The notes under the pieces were generated by a model, which was not told the origin of the DNA, did no database searches, and was given only the letters and a program-made list of their open reading frames with translations. Shown here one piece after another: positions 38,999 to 46,394 of a DNA stretch of 46,394 nt. This stretch comes from an uncultured Vampirovibrio sp. (lineage in GTDB: Bacteria; Cyanobacteriota; Vampirovibrionia; Gastranaerophilales; Gastranaerophilaceae). Every line of letters starts with the position of its first letter. Positions within the stretch are counted from its first letter, which is position 1. A program made the translations under genes and the position numbers. Where the stretch lies: contig CAJTLG010000013.1 of assembly GCA_910577395.1 (NCBI GenBank), forward strand, positions 1 to 46,394, given 5' to 3'.

Positions 38999-39162
38999 AA
39001 AAACATACCTCAAAAATAACTTATATCCAGAATATCTTAAAATTGAGATAAAAACAATTAATTATAAAGAAAAATTGCGCAAAAGTTCATGATTTAGGGC
39101 AATTTTTGTTCTTCATATGGTTTAATTAATGTGTGGAAAATTTTAATTTGAATTAGCCTAAA

Positions 39163-39963
39163 ATGCAGACAACATCGCTCCAAAATATAGTAAATACTTA
39201 TACATTCAGGGATTTTCATACCCCAAACAGTGCCTTGTGCAAAAGTCTGGCAAATCATAGCCACAAAGAAAATTTTAGTGCAGCTGAAACTGAATATGTT
39301 AAAAAAGCCGGCAAATTTAAAAATGCAGCACCGCTTTTAGGGGCTGTTATAGGTGCTGTTTTACCTATTGTTCTTTTAAATAAAGTATCCGGTAAAAAGC
39401 TTGATTTTAAAGCTATAAAGGATATGAGCGCGCTTGATAAGCTGAAAGAAATAGGCGAATATTTTGAAATAGACAGCGTTAAAAAAATTCTATCCACTGC
39501 GGCGGGTGCTATAGCAGGCGGTCTTGCAGGCGGTTTAACTGCCGATACAAATAAAGAAAACCGAAAAGAAAAAATTAAAGAGGCTGTTTTTGAAATGACA
39601 AATATAACCGTACCCACTTTGTGTACCGCAGGTATACTTAAAATTTTAGAATCAAAAGGGTTGAATAAAGGATTTGGCAAAGCTTTGCCTGTGGTGCTTG
39701 GCCTTAGTATCGGTGTTCCGTTGGCGGCAAAAATTTCAGGTATAGCGGGCAAAAAAATATTTAAAGAGGATGATTCCGAACAAAGAAAATTCAAACCGTC
39801 TGATTTACTCGTGCACACGGATGATATAGTTGCAGTGCTCGCGCTTTCAAAAATACCTTTCTTTCAAAAAATTCAGCTTGATAAAGTACTTGCTCTTATT
39901 TATGCTAAATGCGGCTATGAGGCAGGCTCTAAAGATGAACATTCAAAAGGACATCATCATTAA
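39163..39963 (+). CDS. Hydrophobic glycine-rich protein with His-rich end, 266 aa
   Basis: No family recognised. The N-terminal 45 residues are polar, with no signal peptide. Hydrophobic glycine/alanine-rich segments follow at about 54-72 (LLGAVIGAVLPIVLLNKVSG), 110-125 (TAAGAIAGGLAGGL), 145-160, 172-195 (ALPVVLGLSIGVPLAAKISG) and 220-235. The pattern suggests a multi-pass or glycine-zipper membrane protein. It ends SKGHHH, a natural His-rich tip. No strong ribosome site is seen. Its stop codon shares the TTAA at 39960-39963 with the convergent metallophosphoesterase gene. The neighbour on the left is the min operon, divergently transcribed. Confidence 0.65.
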   Translation: MQTTSLQNIVNTYTFRDFHTPNSALCKSLANHSHKENFSAAETEYVKKAGKFKNAAPLLGAVIGAVLPIVLLNKVSGKKLDFKAIKDMSALDKLKEIGEYFEIDSVKKILSTAAGAIAGGLAGGLTADTNKENRKEKIKEAVFEMTNITVPTLCTAGILKILESKGLNKGFGKALPVVLGLSIGVPLAAKISGIAGKKIFKEDDSEQRKFKPSDLLVHTDDIVAVLALSKIPFFQKIQLDKVLALIYAKCGYEAGSKDEHSKGHHH

Positions 39964-41633
39964 TCTATAATTCTTTCGTTGCATTTAACATCAAGATTAT
40001 CTTTGCATCTGTTTACGTGTTGAACAAATAAATCTCTTGCATTCAGGTTCATTTTTTCAGCCTTGTTAAAAAGCTCTTTATTAATCAAAGGATTTTTGGA
40101 TTTCATAAAATATTTTCGCGGATTTACAATTGTGTATTCAGCATTCAAATCTAAAGACCTGCCGTAGTTTTCAACATATACATATTTACTTAAATTTTCA
40201 AAGCTTTCTCCGTCATGGTATTTTTGGAGGATTAAATCTCTGTTGATAACCAGGCCTGAATAATGTATTAATGGTTTTCTTTCGTTTCTGGGCTCATTAA
40301 ATAAAAGATTATCCAAGATAAGTTCCATAAGTATTTCGCCCGAAACTTTGTTTTTATATAATTCTGCATCCTTGTGTACAATACCTGCAAGTACATTAAG
40401 CATTTGCATATTGTTGGCGCCGCCTGCGTTTTCTGTTTCCAAAGATGACCTTACGGAGGATGCATTTAGTGCAAAAATATCTGCATCAGGGTCAGTTTTT
40501 TGTATTTCATTTAGTATAGAATCAGTTATAAAATTTGCAAGATAGCTGTTTTCAACCCTTACATTTTCATCCGATAAAGTCTTAATCCCGGGCTTATCGG
40601 GTTTTATTTTATATTCTTTGGCTAAATCTTTTGCAAAAATTTTGTCATAAAATTTCCTAAAAAATCCTGTTCTTTCAGGTTCTTCCTTAAACGGTCTGTG
40701 GATAGAAAGTTCAGTGTTGTCTTTAACATTGCCGTTATCGTCAATGTGTAATTTAACGTTTGCATATTTTTCAAAATTTTGTGACAGCTCAATTATCTTT
40801 ACGCCGTTTATGGTGGTTTCCGTATCTTTATGTATGTGGGCGTCAAGTATTACATTTATATTCTTTTTGCCCATTTTTTGTGCAAGATTTTGAGCAAAAT
40901 CCATTCCGGTATGGCAGCCAACAACCACAAGGCCTTTAGGGTTTTTCTTTTTAAATTGTTTAATCAATTTTACTGTTTCATTAAATGTTTCTTTATAATC
41001 TTTTTCCGTTGTCAGTTTTTCAGCTTTAAACGGATTATTTATAAAGTTTACGCCCTGCATATCTTTTCTGTAATAGGACATATTAATGGGGCTGATACCT
41101 AAAATGAGCATTTTGTGGGTAATATCCGGATTTTTGTCATCCTCAATATCAACAATTTCCTGTCTTACAATCTTGCCTTTATCAATTTGTTTTTGAAGTG
41201 TCGGTGAATTTTCAAAATCTAAATTTGTAATTATGGTTTTAGCCTTAATTTTATCTATAATCTTTGCAAATTCAAATTCTCCGCCGTCTGTTTCGTGGTT
41301 TCCGGCTATAAAATATGCGGCATTATTTCCTAGGTTTCGCATTTTATCTGCAAATTTATTGAAAAATTTTATTTGAAAATCATTTGAATTGGCATTTATA
41401 TCTGAACGATATCCGGTTGTGGCGCCTGATATAAACCAATCCCCTGCAACAAGCAAAATATTTTTATTCCCTTTTTTATCCTCTAAAAATAAATCGTCCC
41501 TGTTTGCTTTCATGCTTTCATAAAAACCGTCAAGTTTTTCAAGGTTTCCGTGTGTATCTGAAAAAGCATTAATACTTACGTTTGCACCTTTAAAATTCGG
41601 TCTGTATAAATTTTGATACGGGGTTATTCTCAT
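39960..41633 (-). CDS. Metallophosphoesterase/5'-nucleotidase with N-terminal FKG motif, 557 aa
   Basis: A UshA/CpdB-like two-domain enzyme by motif. The calcineurin-like domain shows NAFSDTHGNL (Asp26, His28), GDWFISG (Asp65), GNHETDGG (Asn112-His113), VGCHTGMD and DAHIHKDTE, all metal-binding. The C-terminal 5'-nucleotidase domain (about 370-540) has ADIFALNASSVRSSL and GEILMELILDNLL. These enzymes usually act in the periplasm on nucleotides, but there is no signal peptide. Instead the first 16 residues are MRITPYQNLYRPNFKG, sharing the FKG element of the 9197-10147 protein. A TAAAAT box (reverse, 41646-41641) lies 7 nt before the ATG, so the mRNA may be leaderless. Confidence 0.85.
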   Translation of the reverse strand: MRITPYQNLYRPNFKGANVSINAFSDTHGNLEKLDGFYESMKANRDDLFLEDKKGNKNILLVAGDWFISGATTGYRSDINANSNDFQIKFFNKFADKMRNLGNNAAYFIAGNHETDGGEFEFAKIIDKIKAKTIITNLDFENSPTLQKQIDKGKIVRQEIVDIEDDKNPDITHKMLILGISPINMSYYRKDMQGVNFINNPFKAEKLTTEKDYKETFNETVKLIKQFKKKNPKGLVVVGCHTGMDFAQNLAQKMGKKNINVILDAHIHKDTETTINGVKIIELSQNFEKYANVKLHIDDNGNVKDNTELSIHRPFKEEPERTGFFRKFYDKIFAKDLAKEYKIKPDKPGIKTLSDENVRVENSYLANFITDSILNEIQKTDPDADIFALNASSVRSSLETENAGGANNMQMLNVLAGIVHKDAELYKNKVSGEILMELILDNLLFNEPRNERKPLIHYSGLVINRDLILQKYHDGESFENLSKYVYVENYGRSLDLNAEYTIVNPRKYFMKSKNPLINKELFNKAEKMNLNARDLFVQHVNRCKDNLDVKCNERIID

Positions 41634-41701
41634 TGTGTATATTTTAATAACTGTAAATAAAAAAAATTGATAATAAGTAAATGTTTTGTTAATATTTCGT
41701 T

Positions 41702-42913
41702 ATGAAAAGAAGATTTTTGTTTTTGGGTTTATATACATTATTATTGTCTTTTATTCCTGTGGCTGCGGCAGATGAGTTTAAAGGGGTCGGGATTTCAAAG
41801 TATGCGGTTTTAGAAACCACATTTAATTATGCCCCGGTTAGGGAAAAGGCAAATGCTGATGCAGCAAGGTTCACGCATCTGAGGGAAGGTATTTCGCTTT
41901 TTGCGGATGAACAAAACTCTAAATTTTATAAGGTGGATTTAGGACTTGATAAACCATACTGGATAGAGAAAAAATATGTGGAAGTGCAGGGAGCAACTCC
42001 TGAAATAAGGGGGTCCAGTCTTTCAAAAATCAAATTTTACCAAAATAAAAATAATTATTTTGTAAAAATTAATACCCCAATTCAGACACCGTATAAAATT
42101 TATCAAAATGGTAACGGGCTTGAGTTCAAGCTTTATAATGTATCTGATTGCAAAAAAAATATAAAGGTGCGGCACAAAAAAACCAAGGACAAATTCAGTT
42201 GGTCATTAAAAAGCTTACCTGATACGCAGGGAGTGTTAACCGTTAACTATAAAAATACGGCACCTGTATATGGTTATGATGTTAAAAAGAAAGATAATGC
42301 ACTTGTTTTTGAAATAAGAAAGCCTATCAAAATAAACCGCAAAAAACCGCTTAAAGGTGTGAAAATTGCGCTTGACCCAGGTCATGGCGGTTGGGAGCCA
42401 GGGGTAGTTTCAGGCGGCTACAAGGAAAAAGATGTAAATCTTGAAATAACAAAACAGCTAAATAAGTCCCTGAAAAAAAGAGGCGCAAAAACATTTTTAA
42501 CAAGGCACAAAGACATTTATGCCGATTTGTATGACAGAGTTGATTTTGCAAAAGAAAATAAGGCGGATTTTTTAATAAGTATTCATCAAAATTCCCTTCC
42601 AAATCCTGAGTATTATGAAAAAAAACACGGTGCAGGGGTATATTATTACAATGAAAATGCCAAAATGTTAGCAAATGTTGTGCAAAAAAATCTGGTAAAA
42701 GAAACCGGTTTCAGGGATGATGGGGTATTTAACAGGTCCTTTGCTGTTACAAGGAGTACGAACCCTGTAAGTATCCTTGTTGAATGTGGGTATTTAATCC
42801 ACCCTGAAGAAAGAGCAAAACTTACGAATAAGAAATTTCAAAAAATAGTGGCAAAAGGCATAACAGACGGTATGGAAGAGTATTTAAAGGGCGCATCAAA
42901 TTCAGCCCTATAA
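41702..42913 (+). CDS. Secreted N-acetylmuramoyl-L-alanine amidase (AmiC-like), 403 aa
   Basis: A signal peptide (about residues 1-23, RRFLFLGLYTLLLSFIPVAA) exports the protein. Residues about 30-100 look like an SH3-type region (YAPVREKANADAARFTHLRE). An AMIN-like beta region follows (about 105-205). The Amidase_3 domain (about 220-398) has the zinc-binding ALDPGHGG (about His227), the following KDVNLEIT glutamate, SIHQNS (about His295) and catalytic VECGYL (about Glu361). It splits daughter cell walls or trims peptidoglycan. Unlike the LysM amidase at 8151-9128, this one has its own signal peptide. A TAATAT box lies 6 nt before the ATG. Confidence 0.93.
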   Translation: MKRRFLFLGLYTLLLSFIPVAAADEFKGVGISKYAVLETTFNYAPVREKANADAARFTHLREGISLFADEQNSKFYKVDLGLDKPYWIEKKYVEVQGATPEIRGSSLSKIKFYQNKNNYFVKINTPIQTPYKIYQNGNGLEFKLYNVSDCKKNIKVRHKKTKDKFSWSLKSLPDTQGVLTVNYKNTAPVYGYDVKKKDNALVFEIRKPIKINRKKPLKGVKIALDPGHGGWEPGVVSGGYKEKDVNLEITKQLNKSLKKRGAKTFLTRHKDIYADLYDRVDFAKENKADFLISIHQNSLPNPEYYEKKHGAGVYYYNENAKMLANVVQKNLVKETGFRDDGVFNRSFAVTRSTNPVSILVECGYLIHPEERAKLTNKKFQKIVAKGITDGMEEYLKGASNSAL

Positions 42914-42981
42914 GCTTTGCGCAAGCGTTTTGAGGCTTTTATGATGAATTCTTTGCCACTCTAGATATGAAATTATATCTT

Positions 42982-44250
42982 TTACGTTCCGCTTTTCCAT
43001 GAATTCAAGTATTCAACCTGCTCATCCGTAAGCCTGTCTATTTCAATCCCCATAGATTTTAATTTAATCTCTGCAATCTGCACGTCCACCTCTCTTGGCA
43101 GGGTGTACAGCTTGTTTTGAAGTTTGCCCTTGTTTTTAAGCACAAATTCTATGCCAAGTGCCTGATTTGCAAAGCTCATATCCATAACGCTTGCAGGGTG
43201 GCCTTCTGCACCGACTAAATTTATTAAACGGCCTTCTGCAAGCACATAAATACTTTTACCGTTGTCTAAAACCCACTCATCAAGGCTTGGGCGAATATTT
43301 TTGTATTCTTTAACGTGTTTTCTAAGCCCGTTAACATTTACCTCGACATCAAAATGCCCGGCGTTTGATACAAAAGCACCGTGTTTCATACTTAAAAGGT
43401 GCTCTGTATCTATAACATTTTTATCCCCTGTAACGGTAAGGAAAATATCTCCTTTTTTTGCGGCATCTTTAATAGGCATTACCCTAAAGCCGTCCATTAC
43501 AGCCTCAAGTGCCTTTAGAGGGTCAACTTCTGTTACTATAACATTTGCACCCATACCTCTTGCACGCATTGCGGCCCCTTTGCCGCACCAACCGTAACCT
43601 GCAACCACAAAGGTTTTTCCGGAAATTAAAATGTTTGTGGTACGGATAATCCCGTCAAGTGCACTTTGTCCGGTGCCGTAACGGTTATCGTAAAGGTGCT
43701 TTGTAAGGCTTGAATTAACCCCTAATGCCGGGAATTCAAGCGAGCCATCCTTTTCCATAGCCTCTAACCTGATAATTCCTGTTGTGGTTTCTTCTGTTGA
43801 GCCAATGATATTCGGGATTAAATCCCTTCTTGTTTTATGAACGGTTGCCACTAAATCGCATCCGTCATCAATAATCAAATGCGGCTTGTGGTCAAGTGCA
43901 GCCTGTACGTGCCTTGCATAGGTTTCTTTATCTTCGCCGGCTACTGCAAACACCGGAATGCCCCAATATTTTACCAAAGCTGCCGCCACATCATCCTGTG
44001 TTGATAATGGGTTAGAGGCTGCAAGCACAGCATCTGCACCGCCTTCTTTCATTGCAATACAAAGGGCTGCAGTTTCTTTTGTTACATGCACGCATGCAGT
44101 CAGCCTAAGGCCTGCAAACGGTTTTTCTTTTTTAAATCTTTCCGTAATATTTGCTAAAACAGGCATATCTTTTTGTGCCCATTCAATATTCTTTTTGCCT
44201 TGTTCGGCCAAGTTTATATCTTTTACTTCGTAAGCTATTGTTGTTGTCAT
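42982..44250 (-). CDS. ahcY: Adenosylhomocysteinase, 422 aa
   Basis: It splits S-adenosylhomocysteine into adenosine and homocysteine, relieving product inhibition of methyltransferases. Motifs include the N-terminal GLRLTACVHVTKETAALCIA, the catalytic HLIIDDGCDLVATVHKTRRD, the NAD-binding VAGYGWCGKGAAMRARGMGA (about 212-231), HFDVEVNVNGL and the C-terminal NLVGAEGHPASVMDMSFANQ. Length matches the bacterial form without the 40-residue insert. A strong GGAGGT ribosome site precedes the ATG. It is divergent from pckA. Confidence 0.97.
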   Translation of the reverse strand: MTTTIAYEVKDINLAEQGKKNIEWAQKDMPVLANITERFKKEKPFAGLRLTACVHVTKETAALCIAMKEGGADAVLAASNPLSTQDDVAAALVKYWGIPVFAVAGEDKETYARHVQAALDHKPHLIIDDGCDLVATVHKTRRDLIPNIIGSTEETTTGIIRLEAMEKDGSLEFPALGVNSSLTKHLYDNRYGTGQSALDGIIRTTNILISGKTFVVAGYGWCGKGAAMRARGMGANVIVTEVDPLKALEAVMDGFRVMPIKDAAKKGDIFLTVTGDKNVIDTEHLLSMKHGAFVSNAGHFDVEVNVNGLRKHVKEYKNIRPSLDEWVLDNGKSIYVLAEGRLINLVGAEGHPASVMDMSFANQALGIEFVLKNKGKLQNKLYTLPREVDVQIAEIKLKSMGIEIDRLTDEQVEYLNSWKSGT

Positions 44251-44402
44251 AATTTCAAACCTCCGGCAGTTTCTTTTTTGTGTTTTCTGCCTCTTATTTC
44301 CATTTTACGCTAAAAATGTTAACACAAAAAATGTTTTTGTGCTAATATCTATGATGAACTTTATTTAAATGTATTGCGTACAATTTAAAAAGGAGATAAT
44401 TT

Positions 44403-46061
44403 ATGTCTACAGTAGAATTTTTTACAAATTCAGAAGAGCTTAAAAAGCTTTATTCAGCTGCAAAAGCTACAATTACCGCACCTTTCTTCGGTAATAACGT
44501 AGAACCTGTTAAAACTGTTGCTGAAGCTTACAAATTAGCCCTAAGCAGCCCCGGTACAGTTGAACTTACCGGCATGCCCGTTTATCAGCCTGAAAAAATA
44601 GGCCTTCCTGCAGGTGCTAATCAATTGTTATTCAATGACGGTACTGTTGTTGGACGTTGTGCCGCTGCAAGAAGAATAGTAGGCGAACCGGGATGTGACC
44701 TTGGCTACCTTCTTCCGATTATTCGTGAAGCAGTTTACGGTACACGTGACAGATTAATGTATAAAACCGAAGTTGTTGTGGGTCTTGAAGAAGACTTTAT
44801 GGTTAAAGCCCACCTTTTAATTCCTGAAGGTTTTGAAAATATTATGTATTCTTGGATGTTAAACTTCCAATACATTAACGAAATGTATTCTAATATGTAT
44901 GAAAACTCAAGACCAATTGCAGAAGGCGATTTGTACATTTTCTCTGACCCGGATTGGACACATCCTGATTTTCCATACGGTTTAACATTCTTTGACCCTG
45001 AACACAATTGTGCTGCTATCCTTGGTATGAGATACTTTGGCGAACACAAAAAAGGCACATTAACACTTGCTTGGGGTTGTGCTGCAAGAAATGGTTACGC
45101 TTCTTGCCACGGCGGTATGAAAAGATATAATCTTGGAAACGACAAATCGTTCCAGGTTGCAGTGTTCGGCCTTTCAGGTTCAGGTAAATCAACAATTACC
45201 CACGCTAAACACAACAACAAATATGATATTACAGTTCTTCATGATGATGCGTTTATTATCAACGTTCATGATAAATATACTATCGCTCTTGAGCCTGCAT
45301 ACTTTGACAAAACTGCAGACTATCCGATGAACTGCGATGACAATAAATACATCCTTACACAACAAAACGCCGGTGTTATCGCCTCTGCTGACGGTAAATT
45401 ATATTCAATAACAGAAGATATCAGAAACGGTAACGGACGTGCTGTTAAATCAAAACTATGGTCACCAAACAGGGTGGATAGAATTGACCAGCCGATTAAC
45501 GCTATTTTCTGGTTAATGAAAGACCCGACAATTCCTCCTGTATTAAAATTGTCAGGTGCATCATTAGGTTCTGCTATGGGTGCAACCCTTGCAACAAAAC
45601 GTTCTTCAGCTGAAAGACTGGCTAAAGGCGTTGACCCGAACGCTCTTGTTGTTGAACCTTATGCTAACCCGTTCAGAGTTTATCCTCTTGAAATGGATTA
45701 CACAAGATTTAAACAGCTGATTGAAGACGGCGTTGATTGCTATATCCTTAACACAGGTGACTTTATGGGCACAAAAGTACAGCCTAAACATACACTTGGC
45801 GTTATTGAAGCAATCGTTGAAGGCACAGCAAACTTCCATAAGTGGGAAGGTTTCTCAGACATTGAAATTATGGATGTTGAAGGCTTTAATGCAAGCTTTG
45901 CAAATTCTGAATACAAAGAACAATTTGTTAAACGTATGCAGGATAGAATTGAGTTTGTTAAATCAAGAGAAACTGAAAAAGCAGGCCTTGATAAACTTCC
46001 GGCCGATGCTCTTGAAGCTCTTGAAAATGTAGTTAAACAAGCAAGCTGCGCCAGAGTGTAG
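44403..46061 (+). CDS. pckA: Phosphoenolpyruvate carboxykinase (ATP-type), 552 aa
   Basis: It converts oxaloacetate and a nucleoside triphosphate to phosphoenolpyruvate and CO2, or runs in reverse to fix CO2 in fermenting cells. The kinase-1a loop GLSGSGKST (about 256-264) is exact and TVLHDDAFIINV supplies the kinase-2 aspartates. KRSSAERLAKG and NPFRVYPLEMDY are further family-like stretches. The sequence is a divergent member of the ATP family. Codon use is cleaner and more C-ending than in neighbours, in line with high expression. A strong AAGGAG site precedes the ATG. The terminator at 46263 lies 200 nt downstream. Confidence 0.92.
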   Translation: MSTVEFFTNSEELKKLYSAAKATITAPFFGNNVEPVKTVAEAYKLALSSPGTVELTGMPVYQPEKIGLPAGANQLLFNDGTVVGRCAAARRIVGEPGCDLGYLLPIIREAVYGTRDRLMYKTEVVVGLEEDFMVKAHLLIPEGFENIMYSWMLNFQYINEMYSNMYENSRPIAEGDLYIFSDPDWTHPDFPYGLTFFDPEHNCAAILGMRYFGEHKKGTLTLAWGCAARNGYASCHGGMKRYNLGNDKSFQVAVFGLSGSGKSTITHAKHNNKYDITVLHDDAFIINVHDKYTIALEPAYFDKTADYPMNCDDNKYILTQQNAGVIASADGKLYSITEDIRNGNGRAVKSKLWSPNRVDRIDQPINAIFWLMKDPTIPPVLKLSGASLGSAMGATLATKRSSAERLAKGVDPNALVVEPYANPFRVYPLEMDYTRFKQLIEDGVDCYILNTGDFMGTKVQPKHTLGVIEAIVEGTANFHKWEGFSDIEIMDVEGFNASFANSEYKEQFVKRMQDRIEFVKSRETEKAGLDKLPADALEALENVVKQASCARV

Positions 46062-46173
46062 TTTAAGACTTGCGATGAGCAAGGCTGAAACGAAACTGTT
46101 GATAGGCGACGTAGGATAATTGAGCACACCGGTGCGAAATACCCGCAGGGGCCAAAGCTGCGCCAAAGTGTAG
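46043..46173. repeat. Imperfect duplication of the pckA 3' end
   Basis: AAGCTGCGCCAGAGTGTAG (46043-46061, ending in the pckA stop) recurs at 46155-46173 with one change. The copies are 112 nt apart. The non-coding 46062-46262 stretch between pckA and its terminator also holds GCGACGTAGGAT (46106-46117), repeated at 46345-46356. No gene is seen in it. Confidence 0.65.
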
Positions 46174-46262
46174 TGGATTTTCGAAGTACGCAATAGTGTA
46201 CCTTGCAAGGGAATATTAAATTTTCTGAGCTAGGAAATAATCTAAGACACAAGAATACATTT

Positions 46263-46293
46263 AACCCGGGTTTAACGCCCGGGTTATTTTTTT
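46263..46293 (+). terminator. pckA terminator
   Basis: A perfect 8-bp stem AACCCGGG / CCCGGGTT (46263-46270, 46278-46285), a 7-nt loop and T7. The last 100 nt of the window after it hold repeat-like words (GCGACG) but no gene. Confidence 0.85.
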
Positions 46294-46394
46294 GTGTTGT
46301 GCCTCATAATTAAACTTATTAATTTGCGACGAGGTTTTAGCTTTGCGACGTAGGATGTGAGCCCCTTTTGAGCGAGCACCATATAACAAATAAA

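Noticed and set aside
1..46394. CRISPR array
   Set aside because: No regularly spaced 24-40 bp direct repeats were seen; the repeats found are transposon ends, operators and single duplications.

Overview
The window is AT-rich DNA from a Gram-negative-type bacterium. It is most likely an uncultured gut relative of the Cyanobacteria (Melainabacteria/Vampirovibrionia, order Gastranaerophilales). I infer this from gene content, not from any search: a minC-minD-minE cluster, a prepilin with the SLVEMLMALLVASLLLA-type helix, an AsmA-like envelope protein, two zinc amidases, a tmRNA tag starting ANN as in cyanobacteria, and two unrelated proteins sharing a short N-terminal FKG motif that I associate with this group.

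Layout. 1-6.5 kb: start of a prepilin gene, an XRE regulator, era, a secreted/membrane protein with an AMIN-like N-terminus, a large UvrD-family helicase, and a small charged protein. 6.8-18.9 kb: tRNA-Ala, a split NERD protein, a GNAT acetyltransferase, a LysM amidase, an FKG protein, a sodium symporter, smpB divergent from a sensor kinase, a G+C-rich lectin-like gene remnant, a NarL-type regulator, an AsmA-like protein and a WG-repeat protein. 18.85-21.74 kb: an intact IS1595-type transposon (31-bp perfect terminal inverted repeats, 8-bp target duplication) carrying three passenger genes. 21.8-26.3 kb: an EAL protein, a DUF2971 cassette beside the tmRNA gene, and a small XRE protein. 26.3-29.3 kb: a HEPN/MNT toxin-antitoxin pair behind pheA, and a phosphohexomutase. 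29.3-35.7 kb: an anomalous intergenic stretch, a 2-hydroxyacyl-CoA-dehydratase-activator homologue with an unknown partner, a SNF2 helicase, a RicT-like PSP1 protein and rsfS. 35.9-39.0 kb: minC-minD-minE-rplI. 39.2-46.4 kb: a glycine-rich hydrophobic protein, an FKG metallophosphoesterase/5'-nucleotidase, a secreted amidase, ahcY and pckA.

How it fits together. Core genes supply ribosome maturation and rescue (era, smpB, ssrA, rsfS, rplI), division-site placement (min), envelope handling (amidases, AsmA-like protein, prepilin) and central metabolism (pheA, phosphohexomutase, ahcY, pckA). The accessory parts are the transposon, the DUF2971 cassette, the HEPN/MNT pair, the split NERD protein, the lectin-like remnant and the activator pair. 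The strongest unusual signal is the transposon. It landed at the stop codon of the WG gene, which reads into it. A 13-bp inverted repeat spans its own -10 box and its transposase start, an arrangement suited to silencing read-through transcripts. A second genome-level theme is a run of genes whose -10 box lies only 6-10 nt before the ATG, which suggests frequent leaderless or near-leaderless mRNAs.
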